A stretch of DNA of 64,000 nucleotides from positions 7,557,155 to 7,621,154 of the forward strand of contig NC_051450.1 of assembly GCF_001649575.2 (NCBI RefSeq). Reading direction: 5' to 3'. The notes under the pieces were generated by a model that was not told the DNA's origin, searched no databases, and worked only from the letters and a program-made list of their open reading frames with translations. Of this stretch, positions 51,301 through 63,300 are shown in pieces. A program made the position numbers and the translations under genes. The first letter of the stretch is position 1, and each line of letters begins with the position of its first letter. This DNA is from Kryptolebias marmoratus (taxonomy: Eukaryota > Chordata > Actinopteri > Cyprinodontiformes > Rivulidae).

Positions 51301-54300
51301 CTGAATGGTAGTGCACACAGTTAGACAAGACAAACATGTAAACAAATAAAAACTAAGGACTGAAAACCATTCACCATGGCTTTCCTATACTTGCTTTTCT
51401 TTACTTATGCTGGGCATCTTTAGTGTAATGACAGGGTGACTGTTTTCCAATCAGAAGATTAGGGCATTCAATACCTGTCCTAATACCAGGGTTTAGTCCT
51501 AATCACAGGTTTGGTGTACATCTTCTTCAATAAAGCATGATGTTCATTTAGCAAATTTGTGTTTACTATTTGGAGTAAAATAAAGACAAACATATGATTT
51601 AGGGCTGGGTAAATGTTTGACTGACTAGTTACATACAGTACTGTTTAGTGATAAATAATCTGCATTTGTATAGAAATTGTTTTACAATGTCTTTTTCATT
51701 ACCACATGGCTACCATGCAAAGTGATTCCAATGGGAGTGACCTTAAAAACACCAAACTCGCCCTACTTTTTTCCACATGGGCAATTCCAGTTTACTTCAA
51801 ACTCGGGTCCTCTACCAGAATCCTGGGAGCTTGAGGGCTCTGTGCGGGACCTGTTGGAGCCACTCTATCAGTTTAGGGGTTACAGAGTGCTCTGATGACC
51901 ACTGGCACCATTGAGACATTGATTCTCCACAGCTTCTCTATTTCCTCTTTCAGCTCTTGGTATTTCTCAAGCTTCTCATGGTCCTTCTTCCTGACATTAC
52001 AGTTGCTTGGGAATGCAACATCTATCACCACCGCTTTCTTTTGTATTGATCACCACAATTAGCCATCACCTGTTTGTCAGTCTAGACCTGGAAGTCCCAC
52101 AGTTTCTTAGCCCTGCTATTCTCCACCACCTTAGGTGGAGTCTCTCACTTTGACTGTGGGACCTCCAAACTATACTCCTCGCAGATGTTCCTGTACACTA
52201 TTCCAGCCACTTGGTTATGGCCTTCCATCTACGCTTTAGCTAAACTTGAATCTGTGTTTCTCGAGGACTCTGAGGTCCTGACTTGCTTTGGGAGTGTTTG
52301 GTCTTCACTGAGCTAGTTTGTTTGTGCAGCTTGATGAATATTACACTGCTGAGAAACAAATAAAAGGCTGCTTTGTTCTGATCTACTTTGATGATGAAAA
52401 CTCTGAGACCTATTTGCAAGAGGTGTGTATACATATCCAATTAGACAACATACATATATTTAAACTACTGTTCCAAATTTAACGTCATCTGTTTGTACCA
52501 GATCATAAAAAAGAAAAGTCACAAATACAGATGGATTTAGGTATATTACATAAACTCCCAAAACATATTTGTTCATATTATTATTTGTAACACATATGGG
52601 CAATTAATACTTTCTTATGACACTATTGTTGACTGTGATTCTTAAAGTCCACATGGTAATTGTTCCACTTTCCAATGCCAGTACATCTTTAGAGAGGCTT
52701 ACCTAAACGGAACAGCAGGAAGTCTGATTGACAAGTCTGATGGTTTTCCAGATGCAGGTCTTGAACAATCACCACGATTGAGGAATTGACGTGGCGTGGG
52801 TTTTCAATTAACCACTCACAATTAAGGTTGTTACTGTAATTGGACACTTGGTAGCCAGGTGAAGTGAAATTCCCTCCTGCTGGATTGTTCAGAACTCCAC
52901 CACATACTAAATGGAAAAAAATACAATAAAATGAAGTAAAATAAATGGAAAATGAAAAGGAAGCAAAAAAACTAAAAATGTCATCTAAAGCACCCTATTC
53001 AGCACACTAAATGCAATGTTAATATAAGAAACATATTTTATTTAAAATTTTATAAATCACTTTCACATCAATGCAATTTTTCAATACAAACTGTATTCAT
53101 GACAATATGTCAAAAGTCAAAATTACATTCTATCTAACATTTTTTTCAAGTGCTTATCTTAATGTAATTATTTAAAACAATTCTAAAACTTGTCCCTTTT
53201 TATTTTTTTTAAATAAATAAGTACAATCTGGATTGTAGTTTGTGCTCATGTTGAAGTTCTGTGTGATTGTTGGCCCAGAGGCTGCATTCTAAAAGAAGAC
53301 CCAATGCTCCATTAGGTGCTTCCTTTATCAAATGTACCAAAGTTTGGTGGCCTAAAAAAAGGCACAGTTTGTTGTTTTAATCCTGTTTAAGATTCTTAAG
53401 AACTTATCAACGTATTACATATAACTATGGATACGATAGCTTTATAAAAATTGCATAGTAAACAGTCATTAAGTTGATGACTTTTCAGAAAAAAGTATCT
53501 TACCTGCAGACTCTTCAGAAGAGTAAGTAGCCATAAAGCCACCGCTGGATACAGATGCATCAGTGCGGAACACAATAGCCATTGTATTACCGGAGGAACG
53601 CACTTGAGTTCCTTCTGGCACTGTACCACAGAATCGCTGTAGCCGTGGGGCATCTGCAGCCAGCCCATTCAATACCTAAAACACACAGCATTTTGCATAT
53701 GATATGGTTTGTCTTGATATGGCTTAGTAGTCATTTCTTCAAATTTTCAAAAATGTAATCATAATTTATACAGTTTACAGTATGATGACCTGAGACCTGA
53801 TGTGATGCGATTTGTAGACAGTGACTTGAACAAAAAGACAGGAGGAGGAGGTAGAGGTGGCAGAGATGTTTGGTCTTTTATTGGAATGAACCAAAATGGA
53901 GAGGATTAGAACTGAGTCCATCAAAAGGGACAGCTCAGGTTTGGAGACAAAGTTAGTCAGGCTGGGAATGTTTGGGCATGTGCAGAGGAGGAACAGTAAA
54001 CATATTTGACAAATGATGTGGAAAATGGAGCAAGAGGAAGACCGCAGAAAAGGTTCATAGCTGTAGTAAAGGTGAATATGCAGAGGGTTGATGTAACAGA
54101 GGAGGATGCTCGGAGAGGAGGAGATGGAAGCAGATAATCTGATGTGGGGACACTCTGAAGAGAGCAGCCAGAAGAAGATTACTGCTAAATGAATTATATT
54201 TTACAAGTTACTACCATGTAGTTAGTTTATTTTCTACTTTCACATGGTTTTTGGATTTTATTTTATTATTTTTTTAATGCTGTCTGTTTTTATCTGTATT

Positions 54301-57300
54301 TAAGGCCCACTAATTTTAGCATATTCAATAGATCTCACACAGCATCTTTGGTCAATGTCTAGTTGATTTCTTAAACAACTGAAGTTGACTAAAGTGCTTT
54401 ACACATTACTCAAACAGAACGTTAAAATAAAATAATTTAAATAGCAATAAATAATGGGGGTGGAACAGTGGCGCAGGGGTTATAGCTGTTGCCTCACAGC
54501 AAGAAGGGGACAGGTTCGTCAACCAGCCTTTTTGTGTGGAGTTTACATGTTCTCCCTGAAGATGTGTGGGTTTTCTCCAGGTACTTTGGTTTCCTCTCAT
54601 AAACCAAAAACATGCATGTTAGGTTAACTGGTAACTCTAAATTGTCCCTAGGTGTAAGTGAGAGCGTGAATGGTTGTTCGTCTCTTTCGTCTCTATGTAG
54701 CCCTGTGATGGCCTTGGCCCCCGCCTCTCGCACAGTGACTGCTGGAGACAGACTCCCGCTCCCTGTGACCCTGAATGGAAATGCGGGTAAAGAAAATGGA
54801 TGGATGCTTCTTTTCTTAGCTGCTAATTTCAGCATCTGTTTGCTTCTATTGTGGGCGTTGACTTGGAATCATCTCAGTCAAAATACATGGGCAAAATGGA
54901 GTCAAAGGTTAGGTTAGAGGTTGGTCTATGACATCATAGTTTTCAAAAGGTGCTCTTTGGGTCATCAACACAAATATGCAGGGGTGGTGTTTCAAGATTT
55001 TCTAACTTTTAAACTCATTTGCAAAAAATGTCATTTAGGGGCACCTAAAACGCTGTTTCTGTGTGGAGGTAAGACTGAATCCAAAATATGTGAAACAATT
55101 TCAAATACAGAACAGAAGTCCAGTTGTTTTTTGTTTTTTGTTTGGAATTACCATGTCCTGAGAGACTGAGAATCTACACTAGGATATGCAAGGCTGAAAC
55201 AAAAAAAACATTTACATATTCACAAAACCTGTTTGTGTGTGGACGGGGCCTGAGGATGATTCATAGGAACTGTTCCTAACCAAACAGCAAAAGAATCAGT
55301 GGTTTTTGAGAAATAATTTGAAAATGCTTTTTGCTGCTGTCAGAGAAAACAGCAATAAAGTAAACCAACAGTGTCATGCAATCATGTAGAGGTTTAATAT
55401 TAACTAATGTAGTGTTTTTTCAACAAGTATGCTGTTTTTGAGAAAAAGTTGTGTCATAAGCATGAAAAACAATAGGATAACAATTAGAACATCACTTCAA
55501 AGTTGACTAGACAACCCTGTAACTGTGTATGCTGCTGTTAGAATGATCTGAGACAAAATAGTTTTATTTAATAATGCACAAAGGAACTCACATCCACGTA
55601 GTCATACACACAGGAAGTTCCGGAGCCTTCCAACCGCATATCATTGATGGTGAGTGTGACCCTGCGGCCTGGAGTCACCACCAGCTCCCAGCGACACACT
55701 CGGCTGTGTGGATATAAATTGGGATAGTTGGGAGAAGAGATAGTCCCTGACGGTGCGTTCAACTGTCCTCCACAAGCTGCAGAAAGAAACAAAAAGATAC
55801 AGAAAAGAAACAATATAATTTTTACTAAGCAAATTCTGATCTTTTCAATAAATACCCTGAGAAGTAAAATATACCAATTTTATTGGAATTAATATATTGA
55901 AATACTTTTCATTCAAAACTATAAAATCCTGATCCATTCAAATCAAGTCCAAAATACAGTCTTTTAAATCCATAATCCATTAATATAATGCCAGTTTGTA
56001 AAAAGATGTTTTGCTTAGAAAACTAACAGATCTTGTTAAAAATGTACATCAATTCAATCCAGAATGTTGAGTTAGCACAGGTCTCAATCTGGCTGAAAAA
56101 TGAAAGAGACTCAAAATGGCAAAATACAGACAAAAAACCTAGCAACAGAGAAAGCTAACCACAACAATAAAGATTAAAATAAGTGTTAAAAGTCATAGCT
56201 TTGTCTTGTTTATTCTACTTGATTTTGGACTGGTTTTGCTGAGAAACGATGGGTTGTGCAGCTGTACTGTAATACTAATGGGATGAACTCTTTTTTTGCA
56301 TGGTACACCAATGATACCTGGTTGTTTGATTTCTGATCATGCTAAAATATTTTTTAATATTTTAAAATTGTTAATGTTTAAAATTCCTGTTAATGACCAA
56401 ACTTTAATAATTTAAATTCTAGGCTTTGTTCCTGTTTATTTCTATACATTCCTGTTTATTCCCATGGAAAGTTTCCAACTTTGTAAATTACTGGAACTAT
56501 ACAACCCTAAATCCTATTAAGGTATAAATAGTTCTTTGAAGAATCGATAAAAATTGGTTTAGAGATAGGAGCTGAAAGGCACAACTGCCTCTATTTTTGT
56601 GACTGAATATTACGAGTACCTGCTTGATGAATCTATAGTCTAACTGCAAAATCAGAATTTAAGTTTCTCTAGATACACTCAGGTCAGTTTATTTAGAAAA
56701 CCAGGTGACACCTATACAGCTACAGACATAAGAGAAATATCTAACTATAAAACCAATTATAATAGCCTAAATAACTTTTCATTTTTACTGCATATAAATA
56801 AATATCTAAACGTTGGTGACAATATTTTGTAGTATTGCATGATATTTTCTATAATGATTTGAAAAGATCATACCTTCGATGCTAGCTTCAAACGACAGCT
56901 TGAAGCCAGCTGCATTTATACTGTTGTCACTCACAAACTTGACATAAGCAAAGCTGTCCGATGTGTCAACAGAAGCTGGCAGATTATTTCCACAGTGTCG
57001 ACTCAGCACACTCCCTGCGCGAACAGTGCGATAAAAGGAAATTTGTCATAACTGTCTCATTGTCTCTACACAGACTGAATATGTTGTGTACTTCAAAATG
57101 AAGTGTGCCTCTTGCTTTCTCACCTGAAGCATTGTATTCTCTGATCTCCACAAAGTCAGCAGTACATCCTGGAGAGTCCTGCAGGTTGAAGTTCTCGAAG
57201 CTGAGGGTCAGGTAGTGTCCGGTGGGGCCCTCGAAGTACCACTCACAGCTGGAGCTATCAGGATAGTTAGAGCCTGGGAAGCCAGGGCTTTGAACCACAC

Positions 57301-60300
57301 CCGAACTACCCATGTAGGTTCCTCCACAGCTGGCTGTGAAGGAAAAAATAAAACACAAAATGAAATGGCTATGAACGTCCTCCTTTTTAAAGCAAAACAT
57401 TTTTTTTTATAAAAGAAATCTCAAACTTTCAGTGGAATCAAACCGATTAGAGAAGAACGCTTGGACTTTATTTTTGTTGTTCTTTGTACTTTGGATTTAT
57501 TGATCACTTCATAAAGAAGGTAGTAATTTGGTGTATTTTGGTATTGGTATACACAGATGATGTTGCTTTTGCTTTGATTAAAACAAAGGGCATTATCTTT
57601 TCTTAGGGTTGGAATTGTGACAGGAACTTCTGTGTTTTATGTTACTCTTCAACAGTATAAAATAAATGCACAGCTAACAGAATTAAACTAGGCTGGTGGC
57701 CACTTCTGTGGCTGAGTTTGTGCCGTGTTGTGGTTGGTTGGAGTTGCTCAGAGAAAACTCCTCCACTCCAATTAGCTGTCAGTGACAAATTGTAAATTAA
57801 GTGCACATAAAACAGCTTTTTTTGTGGCCAATCAAAGTGCCTTTACCCTGCAGGCCACGTTCAACCATTCAAACATGGATTCCTACAGCACTGTTTGCTT
57901 TGATTTGTTTTGAAACCATAAGTCAATCAGAGCTGAGGAAGGCAGGGAAGGAAAGCTAAAACTTAAGCTAAAACGAAGAACTAGGTTCATATTCAAATAT
58001 CATTTCCTGAATTTGGAAAGCTGATGATAAACTGTGTGTAATGACAATTATTTACTTACCTATGGAGTATTTTGCCTTAAATCCTTTGTGTGTAACACTG
58101 TGATCAGTACGAAACCTAAGCAGCATTGAAGAACCTGTGGAATGTTGTGTAGATGGCCTGGTGTTCCCACATAGTCGGGAAACTAAGTCAGCATTGATTG
58201 TTGAGCCGTCTCGGATTTCCAAGTAGTCATAAAAACAGCTGAGGGAAAAAAAAGGAATACTGCATATAAGGCAATTATTTCCCAGAGAACTGAAATCATC
58301 CAGTGGGACTGACAAATGAATTTATCACAGTTGAAACATGTTGGTATATTTAAAGGCATTACAGTGGGCGTAATTTAGAAAACACAGATAAAAGCAGAAC
58401 ATATTTGCAATCCAGTTTTTAAACTTAGAATAATCTTTTAAAACTGTAATTAAAAATGTAAATAAAGTTACAGATATACCTGGTTGTTGGCTCAATGTAG
58501 AATTCATCTTCAAAGTCAATTTGGACAGCTTCCCCATTGGGCACAGTAATCACCCAAATACAGTCAATGTTCATGGGGTAGTTCTGTGGATAGTTGGGTG
58601 ACGTCAGGTAGCCAGGCGGATCAAAATCATTCAGTTCAATGAAGCCTCCACAAGCTGTGGAAAAAATCATACCTGTGTGAGTTTGGTCCAATAAAATCAA
58701 ATGTTCCATCTCATCTAAAAATCTGCTCATATTAACCTAGTTATCAAATAACAATATATTAACCCATTCATCCATCCATTTTTTCTTTTTTGCCAGTTTT
58801 AGGGTCAGGAGGAGCTGGTACCTATCATTGGGTGGGAGGTGGGAGACACCCTGGAAAAGTCACCAGTTCATCACAGGGACACAAAGTCACAAACAAGTTG
58901 AAAAACAATCATGCTCTTATTCAAACCTAGTTTAGAGTAACGGCTCTCAAACCTTTCAGTTTGGGACCCTCAAAATAAAAGTCACAGACACTCGTGACCC
59001 AAACCATTACTGGTTGCAGGGTACAAACAGTGCTAATGAACCATTTAATGAAGAGCCTTATGAACCATTTTATTCTTTTTATCAATTGAATCCTGCTTTT
59101 TTCATCTTTGTGTAGCATTTGGAGCAAAATGTGCCATTGGCAAGCATTTTTATAGTGAATTTGATTTCTGCAGGTCTTCTCAAGACCCCCCACTTGGTGT
59201 TTTACGACCCACAGTGGTGTCCTAATCCCATCTTTGGGAATCACTGATTTAGAGACACCAGTTAACATCACAGGAATGTCTTTTGGTCTGTGGGAGGAAA
59301 CTGGAGTACCCGGAGAAAACCCAGCATGCATGGGGAGAATATGTTAACTCCTCTGTGAGGTGAGAGCTCTAACCACTGCCACGCCATACCACCTATATAA
59401 TAACTAAAAAAGAGCGAGAAAGAGAGAGGAGAGAAATAGGAGTCGTACCCTGACTGTGGGCTTCAAAAGTCAGTTTAAAGCCAGTGGCTTCATTACTTGC
59501 ATCAGAAACAAAGTGAATAAAAAGGTGGTTGTCAGTAGTCTGAAGGAGGGATGGAGGACTTGTGCCACATACACGCCCCAGAAGTGGAGATGAAGCATCT
59601 GGACCATTTCTGAGCTGTGGAAATGAAAGGTAGTAAAAATTAAATAGCAATGATATAAAAAATACTGACTGATCTATGATTTCAGACAGAGATTAGTGAA
59701 AACTGAAAATAAAACCCAATTAAACCTCAGATTAAGCATTAATATTGATGCAATTAAAGTATTTTTCTGTCCATTAAAATGTCACTTTAATAATCCAAAA
59801 ACACTTAATCAATTAAAAGTCCAGCATTTCTTGAATAAATGCATAAATCCCATTGCCGTTTGCACCAAAGTTTTAAACTAAGATTATCTTATAAAATGAT
59901 GGAGTTTTATCCATCCATCCTCTTTATTTTCTTGTTCCACTCAGGGTCACTCAGGGTGAGCTGGTGCCTATCTCCAGCCATCACTGTGCGAGAGGCAGGG
60001 GACACCCTGGACAGGTCTCAAGTCCATCACAGGGACACATAGAGACAAATTAAACAAACACCTGTTCACTCTCTCACTCACAACTAGGGACTATTTGGAG
60101 TTTTCAATTCACCTAACATGTATGTTTTTTGGTCTGTGGGAGAACATCAGAGTACTCAGAGTAAACCCACACATGCAGAGGGAGAACATGGAAACTCCAC
60201 ACAAAAAGGCCAGGAGGCAAACCCGTTTTGGTCTTACTTTCAAAATAACATTATGCACAGTAAACTCTGTAAGCAAAATATCTCATGAACTACTTGACAG

Positions 60301-63300
60301 TTTTATATGAAACTTTTAGAAAGTAATCATAGATGAACATCTACAACTAATTAATTTTGAGAGTCAGACTAATTCAATATTTAACATTAGCCAATAAAAA
60401 AATGTCTGTAACTTAGTCAGTTATACAGATATTGAACTAAAATTTGGTGTGGTAGTAACTGAGAGTCATTAGCAACACGTAACCTGAGCGTGACATCTCA
60501 GGATATTTCACGATATTGCACATGACATAATGTTCAAGGTTTGACCAAAGCAGCTACAACCCCATCATCTCTCAAGATCAGATAATCTCAGTCTAATTAT
60601 CTGTCCCCAATTAAAACAACCAGCTAAATGCTAACACATCTAACAAAACAGCCTCTTGTAGCAACAGAATAGTTAACCTGCTATTCATAACTGTCTTATA
60701 TGACTGTCTTGCAAAACTTGAGCTTACTTCCAGGTAGTCTCCTGAGCTGCATCCAGTTCCAAAGCCCTGAATCTGGAAGGGGCTGAGGAAGGTTACGGAA
60801 ATCCTAAAGCCTGGTGTAACCATCACATGCCAGATACAGTCCAGACCAGGCATGTAGTTCTGGGGATAGTGAGGACTGTTCACCACACCTCTGTCTACAT
60901 GCAGGAGGCCACCACAACCTAAAGAAGAAAAAAAAAGAATACATTTTAGGCCTAAAATTTGAAAAAAATTAAAAATCATTAAAGATGACAGATAACACAT
61001 GATATGTCTATAATGAAGTTCTCAAGAACAAAATTCTGGGTGATACAAATGTATTCTAGTTTTAAAAAATCAAATATGATATAACAAATATTATATTCTA
61101 TTTACATAACAAATAGAATAGAATAGAATGATCCTTGTCATTCAGTAAATGAGTTCACATTGTTGCAGCACCAACAGTGCAGATCAAAATATACAAGAAA
61201 GTTCTTAATAAAAATAATAAGAAAAAAACAGCAACATCTATGTGAAATGTGTAAAATAAGAAATATTTTAATACCTTTGGAGTAGGAGGCATTGAAGCCT
61301 TTACCGCTGATAATGCTGTCTGAGGAGAAGTGAATGAACATGGAGTCTCCTGTTGAATGGAGAGAACTCGGAGGCTCCCGACCACATGTGGTGACCAGTG
61401 GAGGCGATTGGCTGGACGCGCCTGAGAACATACAGTCGCACGAAGCAGAGCATAACAAGAGCAAGGAACAAACACACAAACTAAAAGTCCTGATAGGTTT
61501 GGTTCACTGAGATCATGTGGATAACAGCACATGCCTTACACTTACACAGCACCTTTAATCTGATCTAAAACATATTTTTTTTTAGATCTAAGCACTCCTG
61601 CAAACATGAATTATCGATCTTACACTTGTTTCAGATTTAACTTCACTCAGTTTCATCAGTTTTTCTCTTTGACTTTTCAGCAGATATTTCACATGAAATA
61701 CAATTATTCCTTGACAGACAGAAGCTGCAGTGTACAGACCTTAAGATGGTTTTGTCTAAAGTCTAAATCAAATAATTTAATCTTAGATAAAAATAATTAA
61801 ACAGTGATACAGTCAATACAACACCTTCCATAATTATGACAAGCTAATCAAGATTAGTAAATGGTTGTGTTGCAAGTTGTATTAGATGGGTCTGACTTGT
61901 TTGCTGTTGTTGTGTCCTGCTGATGCTTACCATCTCTGACAGTAAGGCTGTCATAATAACAGGGTGGGCCCTCCATGTCGAGGGACAAGATGTTCAGCTC
62001 CACAATGGAGTTTGGAGAGCGGATAACCCATGTGCACTCTTGGTTAGGAGGATAGCTTTCAGGCCATCCAGGAGAAAAGAAGAAACCAGGAGACTCTCCT
62101 GTCATTAGCTGTCCACCACATGCACCTGAGACAGACACACACACACACACAAAGTTAATAAATAAAAGTAAGTTACACAAAAGGTGTGTTTTAATGGCCA
62201 CCGTATAAATTAGCTGGGTGTAAAAGAGCATATGAACAGGTAAAATAAACACATAACATATAAGGTCTTTCTTGTACAAAATCACCACCAAAGCACCACA
62301 AAGCCTGCCAATGATTTGCTTCCTTATAAATCCCTCATATATCAATACAAACAGATCAGTCTAAAAGGGAATTTAAAAAATTCAGTAGTATGATAGGAAA
62401 GAGGTCCTCCTTCACGTCCCACATTTAGGGATTCCGAATGTCCACAAATATTCCTATTGCTTTCCGAGCGCCTCACTAACAATTTCCTTTATTATCCGAG
62501 CAGTAGCCTCATGACATTAGGTAAACTAATCAATTGAATGTTCATTTTTATTGTATCCTGACTGTCTTCATGCTGTAGACATAACAGACTTGACACAACT
62601 GCAGCCTTTTGGACTGGGATCTTGTCTGTAGCAGTCCAATAACTTTGTGAGACACAACAATTTATTAATCTTCATCACTAACAATTTTCTTTATTATCAG
62701 GTTATAGCAGCTGCATGGTGCATATCATGCTGATGTTGAGGAACATTTCAGGAAACCATCTCTGTGTGACAGGTTCCACTGCCTTTAGATCTGGACACAA
62801 CTATAAATATAACATTTATTTATTATTTATGTCATTTTGGACTGTTTCTTCTCCTTAACAGCGCTGCTGTTTTTACTATTGTTATTATGACTGTTGAGGT
62901 TGCTTTTTCTAGATACTGCTCTGTTCTCTGATTTCTTTTTATTTTGTCATTTTTAGTACCATTTCTTTAGTTGTGGATTTAATTTCAGTTTTGGTTTTGT
63001 ATTGTCTGCTGCTGTAATGAACAGTTCCCTCAGGAGATCAATAATGTACCCACCCACCTGCCTACATAGCGATCCGTCCGTCCATCCATCCTGTTTGTTT
63101 TATGTCTACGGTCATACAGGGAGGAACTGTTGTGTCTCACCTGGTGTAATAGTCGGTGGTGGTCCAGAGTCTTGCACAGCGGTCCATTCCACAAGGAAGC
63201 CTCGTCCTCCCACCACTGAATCTGTCTGGAACTGAAGGGTGACGGTGCTTCCTGAGCTTCTAAGTAGGCCAGGCAGGGTCAGACCACAGAATGTTCCAAG

